33,265 bases of DNA, taken from Deltaproteobacteria bacterium (GTDB taxonomy: Bacteria > Desulfobacterota > DSM-4660 > Desulfatiglandales > Desulfatiglandaceae). The stretch spans positions 1-33,265 of the forward strand of contig JAIPDI010000057.1 of assembly GCA_021737785.1 (NCBI GenBank), read 5' to 3'. The position numbers were made by a program, and so were the translations under genes. This document shows, in pieces, positions 24,651-33,216 of this stretch (the first letter of the stretch is position 1; every line of letters begins with the position of its first letter). The notes beneath the pieces are model-generated. The model saw nothing but the letters and a program-made list of their open reading frames with translations, had not been told where the DNA came from and searched no databases.

Positions 24651-25415
24651 ATGAAGGCGATCATTCTCGGCTCAGGGACCGCCATCCCACTTAACGACAG
24701 GGGCTCCCCCGCCATTGTGGTGGTGATCGATGGGAAACCGGTCCTGTTTGACTTGGGACCAGGAACCCTGCGTCAACTGACGAGGGCCGGCATCAACTAC
24801 GAACAGATCGAACATGTATTTGTGACACACTTTCATCCGGATCATACCGGAGACCTGGTCCATCTCCTTTTTGCATCAAGGAACCCCGCTGTGCTCCGGA
24901 GAAGACGGCCCTTCAAGGTTGCGGGGCCTCCCGGCATTGCAAGACTGATCGCCGATCTTCAGGCCGCCTACCCCGGCTGGCTGGACCTTCCCCCTGAGGT
25001 CATGGGAATTGAAGCGCTTGACACCGGGAGAAACAGCCGAAAAGGCTATGGAAACTTCACGGTGATCACATCGCCCACGGATCACACCCCCCACAGTCTG
25101 GCCTATCGGGTCCAGGATCGGACGGGAAAGGCCATGGTCTATTCAGGAGACACCGGGTTCTGCGACGCGGTGGTGGAACTGGCCCGAGGGGCTGATCTGT
25201 TGATCCTGGAATCTTCTTTCCCGGACAATGAGGGATGTGAAGGACATCTGACCCCTTCTCTGGCCGGACGCATGGCCACCCTGGCAGGTGTCGAGCGCCT
25301 GGTTCTGACTCACTTCTATCCGGAATGCCTGCGCACGGACGTGGCGGCCCAGTGCCGCAGGACCTACAAGGGAGAGTTAATACTGGGAGAAGACTTGTTG
25401 CCGCTCCGGGTGTAG
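24651..25415 (+). CDS. RNase Z-like metallo-beta-lactamase hydrolase
   Basis: A 254-residue protein of the RNase Z/arylsulfatase-like metallo-beta-lactamase group. It opens with ILGSGTAIPLNDRGSPA, then has FDLGPGTLRQL, THFHPDH at 59-65 (HxHxDH), SPTDHTPHSLAYRV, YSGDTG, LESSFPD and LTHFYPE. It lacks an obvious RNase Z exosite arm, so tRNA 3' processing is not certain and a general phosphodiesterase is possible. The frame opens at 24549 inside pyrD, but the ATG at 24651 starts the fold and follows GGAGGG. Confidence 0.8.
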   Translation: MKAIILGSGTAIPLNDRGSPAIVVVIDGKPVLFDLGPGTLRQLTRAGINYEQIEHVFVTHFHPDHTGDLVHLLFASRNPAVLRRRRPFKVAGPPGIARLIADLQAAYPGWLDLPPEVMGIEALDTGRNSRKGYGNFTVITSPTDHTPHSLAYRVQDRTGKAMVYSGDTGFCDAVVELARGADLLILESSFPDNEGCEGHLTPSLAGRMATLAGVERLVLTHFYPECLRTDVAAQCRRTYKGELILGEDLLPLRV

Positions 25416-25443
25416 ATCTGAGAACCTGCATAAACCGGGATAG

Positions 25444-25497
25444 CGAATTCTCCAATTCTCCAATTCCTCAATTCCTCGATTCCCGAATCCCTCAATG
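25444..25497 (-). repeat. Short-period CAATTCCTC-type repeat, second locus
   Basis: On the plus strand GAATTCTCC, AATTCTCC, AATTCCTC, AATTCCTCG and ATTCCCGAATCC follow each other. The reverse complement matches the family at 5816-5867. It lies between the convergent RNase Z-like and polyprenyl synthase genes. Confidence 0.55.
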
Positions 25498-26469
25498 CTC
25501 TCTGTCTATAATATGCTGACTTAGGCGTATCAACTCCCTCTTTGTCTCAGAATCAGGGAATATCTTGAGGCAGTCTGCAGCATGGTCCACAAATCCCTGG
25601 GCCTCTTGTTGGACACGATCCAGTGCCCCGTTTCTCCTCACCAGATCAATGATATCCTGGTAATCGTCATCGGTCGTTCCAGGGTTTGTGAGAAGGGCTT
25701 TAACCCGCTTCTTTTCACTTGCTTCGATCTGCGACAGGGTATAGATAAGCGGCAGGGTCATCTTCCCTTCCCGCAAGTCTTTTCCCACCGGCTTGCCAAA
25801 AACCCTTTCCGAAGAGGTGTAGTCCAGGAGATCGTCTATGAGTTGAAAGGCGATGCCTGCATTGAGCCCGAATTGTGCCAGGGATTCCTCCTTTTTTGTC
25901 TCAGCCACTGAAATGATGGCCCCGCAGGCGCAGGCCGCTGATATGAGGATGGCGGTCTTGGCGGTGATAATCTCCATGTATTGCTCTTTATTGAGGTTCC
26001 AATCATTGGTGTGCACAAATTCCAGGATCTGGCCTTCGGTCATACGCAGAGTAGTCTCTGTGAGTCTCGTCAGAAAGGGCATGTTGTTGACCCGGACGCC
26101 GATGGACAAGGCCTTGGAGTAGAGAAAATCCCCTTCCAGGACCGCGGCATGATTGCCCCAGACCTGGTTTGCCGAAGGCCTTTTTCTCCTGATCTCAGCG
26201 TTATCCAGCACATCATCATGGAGCAGGGAAGCAGTATGGATATATTCGAAAATCGTTGAGAGCCGGTAGATATCTTCTCGGTGATAATTGCAGAGATTGC
26301 ATGAAAGCACAAACATGAGGGGCCTGAGCCTCTTGCCGTCTCCCAGGAGCGTGTGTTTGCCCATATCTTCAATCAGGGGCACGCGGGACTTCAATACCTC
26401 ATACAATTCCCTGTTGATGATGTCAAAGTGACGCTTAAACGGTACTCCCTTTGGTGTATCCGACTGCAT
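25492..26469 (-). CDS. Long-chain polyprenyl diphosphate synthase
   Basis: A 325-residue trans-prenyltransferase, probably making the side chain of a respiratory quinone. GDGKRLRP is at 43-50. The first aspartate-rich motif is LLHDDVLD (82-89), with the two-residue spacing (DDxxD) of long-chain enzymes, and the second is QLIDDLLD (209-216). GKPVGKDLREGKMTLP follows. Product length cannot be read by eye. The frame extends to an ATG at 26568, but the ATG at 26469 gives a family-like N terminus; neither has a convincing ribosome-binding site. It is the second prenyl synthase in the window, besides ispA. Confidence 0.88.
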   Translation of the reverse strand: MQSDTPKGVPFKRHFDIINRELYEVLKSRVPLIEDMGKHTLLGDGKRLRPLMFVLSCNLCNYHREDIYRLSTIFEYIHTASLLHDDVLDNAEIRRKRPSANQVWGNHAAVLEGDFLYSKALSIGVRVNNMPFLTRLTETTLRMTEGQILEFVHTNDWNLNKEQYMEIITAKTAILISAACACGAIISVAETKKEESLAQFGLNAGIAFQLIDDLLDYTSSERVFGKPVGKDLREGKMTLPLIYTLSQIEASEKKRVKALLTNPGTTDDDYQDIIDLVRRNGALDRVQQEAQGFVDHAADCLKIFPDSETKRELIRLSQHIIDREH

Positions 26470-26701
26470 GATATTAAAAGAAATCTTCCTTTCTATAGGC
26501 CGGTCGTCTCGCAAATCAGCCGGGATGGTGAATCCGGAATCGGACAAACGCGCCCCCGAAAACCCCATGATCCCGGTCTCCCATCATGTCATTATTCCAA
26601 TGGGGGCGTCGGTTCTCTTCTCCCAGACGATAATGTACTAAAAAAAAATTTACAACCTAATTCAGGCCCTCCCGGACCTTCAGACCCGCACATCCCCGGG
26701 G

Positions 26702-26801
26702 CATACTTTTCCGACCTGTGCGGCGAGGCTTCCCCCATGCTGAATCTTCCTTCTGCATGGGAAGCGCAAAGGTCGCACTTTTTGCCGGGCGTTTTCGTAT
26801 G
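26702..26801 (-). ncRNA. Candidate structured RNA or leader between rimO and the polyprenyl synthase
   Basis: On the minus strand this 100-nt segment folds as one long interrupted hairpin. The outer stem is CATAC/GTATG, then comes an internal loop, GTGCG/CGCAC, GCG/CGC, and an apical stem CTTCCCATGC/GCATGGGGGAAG with a 14-nt loop. It starts 12 nt after the rimO stop and precedes the synthase start by over 200 nt. An AGGTCC/GGGCCT hairpin and a run of eight T follow it. It does not match SRP RNA or 6S RNA motifs that I know. Confidence 0.35.
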
Positions 26802-26812
26802 ATCTCGAAAAA

Positions 26813-28147
26813 TTAGAGGATTTTTCCCACGAGATCGTAGGTATGCGCTTCTGTAATCCGAACAGGCATGATCTCCCCGATGATACCCTCCCCTTCATTG
26901 ATAAGGACGCCTGTATCCACGTCCGGGGCCATTGTCTCCGTCCTTCCGGCCAGCAACAGGTCGGTTTCGGGGCTGGGGCCTTCAATCAGTACAGGAAAAA
27001 TCCCACCGACCTTTCGAGTGTTTAATTTTTTTGAAATTTCCGCCTGAATGTTCATGATCCGGGCCGCCCTTTTTTGAGCCGTATCACGGTCAACCGCCGG
27101 TTGAAGCCGGGTGGCGTGTGCCCCCTTCTCAGGGCTGAAGGCGAATACCCCCAAATAGTCCAGTTCGGCTGTTGTCACAAAACCACAGAGCTGATCGAAC
27201 ATCTCTTCTGTTTCGCCTGGAAACCCCACCATCAGGGTCGTTCGAATGCTGATGTCCCGCTTTCTACCCCTGATCCTTTCAATCAATTCTTCCGGTGTCT
27301 CCTTGTGAGGATCGCGTCCCATGGCTGCCAGGAGATGTTGATTCACATGCTGAAGCGGGATATCCAGGTAGGGACAGATGCTCTCCTCCCTATCCATGAT
27401 GTCCAGCAGGGACTCCGATACCCGATTCGGGTGAAGGTATAACAGCCGGATCCACCGGATGCCGTTTATCCGGACCAATCTCTCCAGTAATTCGTTAAGC
27501 CGGGGTTCGCCGTACAGATCTTTCCCGTATAGGCTGGTATCCTGCGCAATCAGATTGATCTCCTTGACGCCCCTGCCGGCCATCTCCTCGGCCTCCCGGA
27601 CCAGAGATGTCAGCTGTCGGCTCCTGAAAGGACCTCTCAATTTTGGGATGATGCAATATGTGCATCGGTGAGAGCATCCTTCTGCGATCTTGAGATAAGC
27701 GGTGTAAAAGGGGGTCGTCTGCACTCTGGGGACATGATGGTCGGCCAGGAAGGCGGGGCGGCAGATAAAAAACGGCTGGGACGCCATCGCCTCTCTGCCG
27801 AGGATCTCTGCCACACGGGAGATCTCTCCTGTTCCCAGCCACCCATCCACCTCAGGGATCTCCCTCGCCAATTTATAGCCGTAGCGTTGCACAAAGCAAC
27901 CGGCCACCACCAGTCTCCTTAGTCGCCCTTTTTTCTTGAGACGCGCAGTTTCCAGAATGGTGTCGATGGCCTCTTCCACGGCGGACTCCAGAAACCCGCA
28001 GGTATTGATGACCACAAATTCGGCCTCATCCACCCCGGATACCAGTGTAAACCCGTTTGCCTGGAGCATGCCGAGCATATGCTCGCTGTCGACCATGTTT
28101 TTGGCGCAACCGAGGCTGATGAGAGCTACTTTCCTGGATTTTTCCAT
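26813..28147 (-). CDS. rimO: Ribosomal protein S12 methylthiotransferase
   Basis: A 444-residue radical SAM enzyme that methylthiolates an aspartate of ribosomal protein S12. The N-terminal UPF0004 domain has cluster cysteines 14, 50 and 84 (SLGCAKN, VINTCGF, VVAGC). The radical SAM motif CSHRCTYC supplies 158, 162 and 165. A C-terminal TRAM domain of about 60 residues ends in THTYDLVGKIL-like sequence. KNMVDSE after the first cysteine is the RimO signature that separates it from MiaB. It is divergent from the M23 peptidase gene; the start has no clear Shine-Dalgarno sequence. Confidence 0.94.
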   Translation of the reverse strand: MEKSRKVALISLGCAKNMVDSEHMLGMLQANGFTLVSGVDEAEFVVINTCGFLESAVEEAIDTILETARLKKKGRLRRLVVAGCFVQRYGYKLAREIPEVDGWLGTGEISRVAEILGREAMASQPFFICRPAFLADHHVPRVQTTPFYTAYLKIAEGCSHRCTYCIIPKLRGPFRSRQLTSLVREAEEMAGRGVKEINLIAQDTSLYGKDLYGEPRLNELLERLVRINGIRWIRLLYLHPNRVSESLLDIMDREESICPYLDIPLQHVNQHLLAAMGRDPHKETPEELIERIRGRKRDISIRTTLMVGFPGETEEMFDQLCGFVTTAELDYLGVFAFSPEKGAHATRLQPAVDRDTAQKRAARIMNIQAEISKKLNTRKVGGIFPVLIEGPSPETDLLLAGRTETMAPDVDTGVLINEGEGIIGEIMPVRITEAHTYDLVGKIL

Positions 28148-28381
28148 GGAGACATCCGTGTAAGTGGTTCCAGGGCATCAAGAACCAAGCGTCCAAACTT
28201 ACGGTTTTCCTCAGGGTTTCCGGCTTTCGGGCTGGATGAAAGGGTAAACACCCCGGTAAACCGTTGGCGGTTGGATGCCATGTTATCAGCAAGCCGCCGC
28301 GATCTCAAGCCTTGCCTGCGGCAAAGCCGTTCAGCGCTATAGAAAAAAATTGTGATTTTATGGATTAAATTGCGTTGACAC

Positions 28382-29362
28382 ATGGAAGACCGTGTGTTAA
28401 CTGATATTCGTCATTTGGCTATTATCTTCTGTTCTTTCCTGGATCGAGCGATTTTGGCTTCAAAAAAGATCACACTATTCATGGTGCCTGACGGCGCAGG
28501 CAGGGTGAAACAGCTCAGGGTTTCCGGTCTTCTCCTGGTATGGCTGGTTATGCTTTTCAGCCTCTCTGTAATAGGGTTCTTCTTAACCCTCCACGCCTAT
28601 TCCAAAATCAGCCATAAGATCCCGCGCCTGGCGGAACTGCAGAAGGAAAATGCGCTTCAGAAGGAGCAGCTCCTTCATATGGCCCGTAAAATAGATCGGT
28701 TTACCCAGGAAATGGCCGAACTGAGAAAGGCTGACCATACGCTCAAGGAGATGGTGAACCTGGAAGCGGTCGAAGGGGATGAGCAATTCAGAGGCGTCGG
28801 AGGCTCGGATCCAAGTCTGCTTGATCCAAAGATTACCGTGACCAAGGTGAACCGGGATCTCGTGCGGGCCATGCATCGATCCCTGGACAATCTCGACAGC
28901 GATATCGAGTCGAGCAAGGAGGACAAGACCGGCCTTCTGAAGTTCCTGGAAAATCAGAAAATACTTCTGGCCTCTAAACCTTCCATCTGGCCCGTAAAGG
29001 GATGGTTGAGTTCCAGCTTCGGATACCGGAGTTCGCCATTTACCGGAGTGAAGGAATTTCACAAAGGGATTGACGTCTCGACACGGGCAGGATCTCCGAT
29101 AGTTGCCAGTGCTGACGGTGTTGTGTCTTTCACCGGCTGGGATCGGGGATACGGCCGGGTGGTCCTCATAAAGCACGGCCATGGCTTTGAGACCAGATAT
29201 GCCCACCTCAACAAGTCCATTGTAAAAAAAGGCCAGCGCGTGAAGCGGGGTGAAACCATAGGCCTGGTCGGCACCTCCGGCAAGACAACCGGACCCCATC
29301 TCCATTATGAGGTGCACCTGAATGGTGTTGCGGTGAATCCCATCCGTTATGTCCTCAGATAG
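28382..29362 (+). CDS. M23 family (LytM-type) metallopeptidase, membrane-anchored
   Basis: Up to 326 residues. One transmembrane segment (about 49-70, LLLVWLVMLFSLSVIGFFLTL) is followed by a coiled coil (about 82-125), a linker and a C-terminal M23 domain. The zinc ligands are in HKGIDVS (His227, Asp231) and HLHYE (His308), with His306 also catalytic. It should act in the periplasm on peptidoglycan cross-bridges, or regulate amidases. A TTGACA at 28375-28380 with TAACTG 17 bp later would put transcription start inside the reading frame. A TTG at 28454 or ATG at 28481, just before the conserved VPDGAGRVKQL, may therefore be the true start. Confidence 0.87.
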   Translation: MEDRVLTDIRHLAIIFCSFLDRAILASKKITLFMVPDGAGRVKQLRVSGLLLVWLVMLFSLSVIGFFLTLHAYSKISHKIPRLAELQKENALQKEQLLHMARKIDRFTQEMAELRKADHTLKEMVNLEAVEGDEQFRGVGGSDPSLLDPKITVTKVNRDLVRAMHRSLDNLDSDIESSKEDKTGLLKFLENQKILLASKPSIWPVKGWLSSSFGYRSSPFTGVKEFHKGIDVSTRAGSPIVASADGVVSFTGWDRGYGRVVLIKHGHGFETRYAHLNKSIVKKGQRVKRGETIGLVGTSGKTTGPHLHYEVHLNGVAVNPIRYVLR

Positions 29363-29507
29363 ACCGCCGGAATCTCCATCCTTTTCTGAATCGTCAGTAT
29401 TTCCCGCAAAATCAGATCCGTGGCGAAACCGAACTCCTTGATTTTTTTGTTACAAAGTTTTTTAATGCATAACCGGGCATTCATGAGGATTGCACGGCGG
29501 ATGGCTG

Positions 29508-29670
29508 TTATTCAATCTCTGAATTCGTAAGGTGGCCTAACAGCCGCAACCCAACAGGTTTCACCCAAGTCCCGGAAGCGTTCTGGACGCCCGTGGGGGT
29601 CTCTGCCCAAGAGCTGCAATAAAATGCGGTCGTATCGTTCGGCGGCCGCCCCCGGGCTCCGAATAATGTT
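29508..29670. other. Possible structured RNA with nested stems
   Basis: Nested complementary segments are TTATTC/GAATAA (ends), GGTGGCC/GGCCGCC, GCCGCA/TGCGGT, and an inner GTCC/GGAC hairpin and CTCT/AGAG hairpin. The pattern could fit a regulatory RNA on either strand. No promoter or known motif supports it, so confidence is low. Confidence 0.22.
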
Positions 29671-29818
29671 TACGGAAAGGCAGCAAGGACATACCGTCCC
29701 ATGAAACGCTGTATTTGGGGCTGGAACAGACTGTATTGTAAAGCCCTGCTGCCGTCCCCAGGAGCTGTATTCGGTTTTTGTCCCGCCTCCTGGGCGGGAA
29801 GCAGAGACCCCCACGGGC
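29589..29818. repeat. Perfect 18-bp inverted repeat, arms 194 bp apart
   Basis: GCCCGTGGGGGTCTCTGC (29589-29606) is the exact reverse complement of 29801-29818. The right arm is contained in a dispersed repeat (29806-29836) also found at 12886-12917. Confidence 0.8.
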
Positions 29819-29836
29819 AAACTTCTTCGCACGTTG
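29806..29836 (-). repeat. Dispersed repeat copy shared with 12886-12917
   Basis: The reverse complement reads CAACGTGCGAAGAAG, then TTTGCCCGTGGGGGTC, nearly the same as 12886-12917 in another intergenic region. A TCCCGCAAGGCGGGA hairpin follows directly on the plus strand (29837-29851). Confidence 0.65.
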
Positions 29837-29982
29837 TCCCGCAAGGCGGGATTACAGACAAAGACTCTAATCCCCGGGGTTATCCGCCATAGGCAGGTCC
29901 TTATATAATGTTGATTAAATAGCCTCTTGGAAACCAGAAGACGCATACCCGGACCGGAACGACGATCTATAGGCCATCTTTT

Positions 29983-30010
29983 TTGATTGTCATGAAAAAG
30001 GTCTTATATT
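29983..30010 (+). promoter_or_regulatory. Candidate secA promoter
   Basis: TTGATT (29983-29988), 16 bp, TATATT (30005-30010). It would give a leader of about 120 nt before the secA start. Confidence 0.4.
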
Positions 30011-30055
30011 TTGAAATTAAGCTTCGAATTTTCGGTTCCATCGGTTATCCGGGAC

Positions 30056-30100
30056 AGGTGTTACGAATTGTCCTAACACCTCAGCGCAGACGGTAGCGCT
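30056..30100 (+). promoter_or_regulatory. Two tandem hairpins in the secA leader
   Basis: AGGTGTTA (30056-30063) pairs perfectly with TAACACCT (30074-30081), loop 10 nt. AGCGC (30083-30087) pairs with GCGCT (30096-30100), loop 8 nt. Both lie between the candidate promoter and the start codon, and no T run follows. They may control secA expression; no secM-like leader peptide was found. Confidence 0.45.
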
Positions 30101-30138
30101 CAGAATTTCAACTTTCCCACTTTCTTAATGAGATGATC

Positions 30139-33000
30139 ATGCTTGGAAAAATCATAAAGAATATTTTCGGCAGTAAAAATGAACGGGAACTCAAAAAACT
30201 GACCCCGATGGTGGATCAGATCAATCAACTGGAAGCGGATTTTCAGGCCCTGTCCGACGAACAGTTTCCTCAAAAAACAGCTGAATTCAAGGAGCGGCTT
30301 TTGCGGGGGGAAGCCCTGGACGACATCCTTCCTGAAGCATTTTCCGCTGTGAGAGAGGCCTCTGTAAGGACCCTCGGGATGAGACACTTTGATGTGCAAC
30401 TCATCGGCGGGATTGTGTTGCACCAGGGTAAGATCGCCGAAATGAAGACCGGCGAGGGCAAAACCCTGGCTGCGACGCTTCCCCTCTACCTCAATGCCCT
30501 GACAGGAAAGGGCGCCCATCTGGTGACCGTTAATGATTACCTGGCCCAACGAGATGCAGAGTGGATGGGGGCCATCTACAAGGCCCTGGGGCTTTCAGTG
30601 GGGGTGGTTGTCCATGGCATGGATGACAGGGAGCGGAAAGCGGCCTATGCCTGCGATATCACCTATGGCACCAATAATGAATTCGGATTCGACTACCTCC
30701 GTGACAACATGAAGTTTGATTATGCGGATTTTGTCCAGAGAGGGTTCCATTATGCCATTGTGGATGAGGTGGACAGCATCCTGATTGATGAGGCCCGGAC
30801 CCCTTTGATCATCAGCGGGCCGGTCGAACACAGCGAAAACAGGATCTACGAGGAAGTCAAACCCCTGACCATCAATCTGAGAAAGAAGCAGAACACGATC
30901 ATCCGCTCTCTTCTGAATGACGTGCGCCAGTCTCTGGATGCGGGGGACGCAGGAGAGAAGACGATCGAAACCCTCCTGCAGATCAAGAGGGGGGATCCCA
31001 AGAATCCCGTATTCCTGGACATCGTGGCCAAGAACCAGGCGCTGAAAAAACAGATCGACAGGACTGAGAGCATGCTGAGATCCCAGAAGGTGCTGCCCGA
31101 CCTGGATCAGGATCTCTACTGCACCATCGACGAGCGAAGCAACGCAGTGGAACTCACTGAAAAGGGGCTGGACCTCCTCTCAAAAGGCGGGCTGGGCGAG
31201 TTTATGCTCCCTGATCTGGACGACGAAAGCCACAATGTCCGGAATGATCCCCAACTGAGCAAGGCTGATAAGGAGGAGCGTCTGAGGGCACTTGAAGAGC
31301 AGTACATGAAGACGTCCGAGCTGATCCACGCCACGCAGCAGCTGATCAAGGCCTACTGGCTGTTTGAGAAGGATGTGCATTACGTCATCAAAGACGGTGA
31401 GATCATGATCGTCGATGAATTTACCGGCCGTCTCATGCCGGGTAGACGCTGGAGCGACGGTCTGCACCAGGCCGTGGAGGCCAAAGAGGGCGTCAAGGTG
31501 GCCGGGGAAAACCAGACCCTGGCGACGGTGACCTTCCAGAATTTCTTCCGCATGTATGAAAAACTGGCCGGGATGACCGGGACGGCGGATACCGAGGCGG
31601 CTGAATTCAACAATATCTACAAGCTGGATGTGGTGGTCATCCCGACCAACAAGAAGATGATCCGCATCGATTTCCCGGATGTAATCTACAAGACCGAGCG
31701 GGAAAAATTCAGGGCCGCTGCGGACGAGATCCGGGCGCTTTATGAAAAGGGACAGCCGGTCCTGGTGGGCACGATCTCCGTGGAAAAGTCCGAGATGCTG
31801 AGCAAGATGCTCAAGCGGACCGATGTCCCGCATTCCGTGCTGAATGCCAAACATCATCAGAAGGAGGCTGAGATTATCGCAAACGCGGGTCAGCAGAAGA
31901 CCGTAACCATCTCCACCAACATGGCCGGCCGGGGGACCGATATTGTTCTGGGAGAGGGCGTTCGCGAATTGGGCGGACTTCACATCCTGGGGACCGAACG
32001 GCATGAGAGCCGGCGGGTGGACAACCAGCTCAGGGGCCGATCAGGGAGGCAGGGAGATCCCGGCACCTCCCGGTTCTACCTTTCCCTCGAAGATGATCTC
32101 CTCAGGATCTTCGGGTCTGACAGGATTTCCTCTATCATGGAACGACTGGGGATGGAAGAAGGCGAGCCGATTGAACACAGTCTGATCTCCCGCGGAATTG
32201 AAAACGCCCAGAAAAAGGTGGAAGCCCGTAATTTTGACATGCGGAAACATCTCCTTGAGTATGACGACGTGATGAACAAACACCGGGAGATCATCTATTC
32301 CTTAAGAAGAGATATCCTGGAGGGGAGTCGGATCGGTGAAATCATCCAGGATATGATCGATGAGAAGGTGGATGGGCTGGTGGATCAGTGGATCGATCCC
32401 GAAGCCCACCCCGAGGATTGGAACATCAAGGAACTCAAAGGGGTTGTCTCGCGGTTGTTCGGTTTCCAATTAAAGGCAGGACCCGAAGATATCGGAGAGG
32501 AGGCCTTTGATGCGCTCAAGGCGGATGATCTCCCCGACATGGTCCGCGAGCAGGTCAGAACCGTCTATGAGGAGAGGGAAAAACTGTTCGGAAAAGAAGA
32601 ATTGGAGCAGCTTGAACGCTATATCATCCTCCAGATCATCGACGATAAGTGGGTGGCCCACTTGCAGGCCATGGATCATATGAAAGAGGGTGTCGGTCTC
32701 CGGGGATACGGGCAGCTCGACCCGCTCAAGGAATACCAGAAAGAGGGGTTTGCCCTGTTCGGAGAGCTGATGGATCAGATCCGGGAAGAGACCCTCAGCA
32801 TGCTCTTCAGGGTGCAGATTGTGAGACAGAGACCTGAACAGGTGCCCAGGCCGAAAAAAAGGCCATTGAACCTGAGTCATGGAGATGAGGGTGCAGGTCC
32901 GGTCACTATCCGGCGCAGCGAAAAAAAGGTCGGGCGGAACGACCCCTGTCCCTGCGGGAGCGGCAAAAAATACAAGAAGTGTTGCGGGGCGGGCAAGTAG
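30139..33000 (+). CDS. secA: Preprotein translocase ATPase subunit SecA
   Basis: A 953-residue motor that drives exported proteins through SecYEG. It starts [21 protein letters not shown]. Walker A is MKTGEGKT (102-109), and the DEAD-like box is [67 protein letters not shown] and [13 protein letters not shown] mark the second nucleotide-binding domain. The C-terminal SEC-C zinc site [13 protein letters not shown] is complete. Between VKPLTIN and CTIDERS there are about 60 more residues than in E. coli SecA, mostly charged helix in the preprotein-binding region. In-frame ATGs at 30133 and 30139 are both possible; the latter gives the canonical N terminus. No strong Shine-Dalgarno sequence. Confidence 0.96.
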   Translation: MLGKIIKNIFGSKNERELKKLTPMVDQINQLEADFQALSDEQFPQKTAEFKERLLRGEALDDILPEAFSAVREASVRTLGMRHFDVQLIGGIVLHQGKIAEMKTGEGKTLAATLPLYLNALTGKGAHLVTVNDYLAQRDAEWMGAIYKALGLSVGVVVHGMDDRERKAAYACDITYGTNNEFGFDYLRDNMKFDYADFVQRGFHYAIVDEVDSILIDEARTPLIISGPVEHSENRIYEEVKPLTINLRKKQNTIIRSLLNDVRQSLDAGDAGEKTIETLLQIKRGDPKNPVFLDIVAKNQALKKQIDRTESMLRSQKVLPDLDQDLYCTIDERSNAVELTEKGLDLLSKGGLGEFMLPDLDDESHNVRNDPQLSKADKEERLRALEEQYMKTSELIHATQQLIKAYWLFEKDVHYVIKDGEIMIVDEFTGRLMPGRRWSDGLHQAVEAKEGVKVAGENQTLATVTFQNFFRMYEKLAGMTGTADTEAAEFNNIYKLDVVVIPTNKKMIRIDFPDVIYKTEREKFRAAADEIRALYEKGQPVLVGTISVEKSEMLSKMLKRTDVPHSVLNAKHHQKEAEIIANAGQQKTVTISTNMAGRGTDIVLGEGVRELGGLHILGTERHESRRVDNQLRGRSGRQGDPGTSRFYLSLEDDLLRIFGSDRISSIMERLGMEEGEPIEHSLISRGIENAQKKVEARNFDMRKHLLEYDDVMNKHREIIYSLRRDILEGSRIGEIIQDMIDEKVDGLVDQWIDPEAHPEDWNIKELKGVVSRLFGFQLKAGPEDIGEEAFDALKADDLPDMVREQVRTVYEEREKLFGKEELEQLERYIILQIIDDKWVAHLQAMDHMKEGVGLRGYGQLDPLKEYQKEGFALFGELMDQIREETLSMLFRVQIVRQRPEQVPRPKKRPLNLSHGDEGAGPVTIRRSEKKVGRNDPCPCGSGKKYKKCCGAGK

Positions 33001-33002
33001 GT

Positions 33003-33072
33003 CTGGATGCTGGATACTGGATACTGGATGCTGGATGGTGGATACTGGATACTGGATGCTGGATGGTGGATG
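33003..33072 (+). repeat. Heptad array, ten copies of CTGGATR
   Basis: Ten uninterrupted 7-bp units, CTGGATG or CTGGATA with two GTGGAT variants, starting 2 nt after the secA stop codon on the same strand. Same family as 11442-11497 and 16219-16316. Confidence 0.92.
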
Positions 33073-33129
33073 GGCGGATAGCTGATAGCTGATAGCTGAT
33101 GGCTCAGTAGCTTAATCCCGCTTTCCAGC
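33073..33129 (+). repeat. Tail of the third composite repeat, truncated hairpin
   Basis: TAGCTGA three times, TGGCTCA, TAGCTTA, then AATCCCGCTTTCCAGC. The hairpin stops after AGC and continues as unrelated CCCCTG, so this copy lacks most of its right hairpin arm. Confidence 0.7.
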
Positions 33130-33173
33130 CCCCTGTGTCAGAGTAGTTGTCGGATGAAGCAGGAGAGAAGTGG

Positions 33174-33216
33174 CGACACCCCCGTAGGTGAGCGTAGCGA
33201 ACCGGAGGGGGTGTCG
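33174..33216. repeat. Inverted repeat, 10-bp perfect arms
   Basis: CGACACCCCC (33174-33183) and GGGGGTGTCG (33207-33216) flank GTAGGTGAGCGTAGCGAACC. No T run follows. It may be an unrelated dispersed palindrome that truncated the composite repeat, or part of an element running off the window. No gene is seen from 33001 to the window end. Confidence 0.5.

Larger units (their letters stand above)
29363..30138. other. 776-bp gene-free region between the M23 peptidase and secA
   Basis: No credible coding frame. It contains a possible nested-stem structure (29508-29670), a perfect 18-bp inverted repeat (29589-29606 with 29801-29818), two TCCCGCC/GGCGGGA hairpins (29780-29799 and 29837-29851), a dispersed repeat copy (29806-29836), a candidate secA promoter and two leader hairpins. 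Confidence 0.6.

Noticed and set aside
26702-26801. SRP (4.5S) RNA in the rimO downstream region
   Set aside because: Size and hairpin shape are similar, but the conserved GGTCAGGTCCGGAAGGAAGC domain IV sequence is absent.
29508-29670. 6S RNA or RNase P RNA upstream of secA
   Set aside because: RNase P signature GAGGAAAGTCCGGGC is absent. A 6S-like nested stem can be drawn, but no conserved bubble sequence was recognised, so only a generic structured region is reported.
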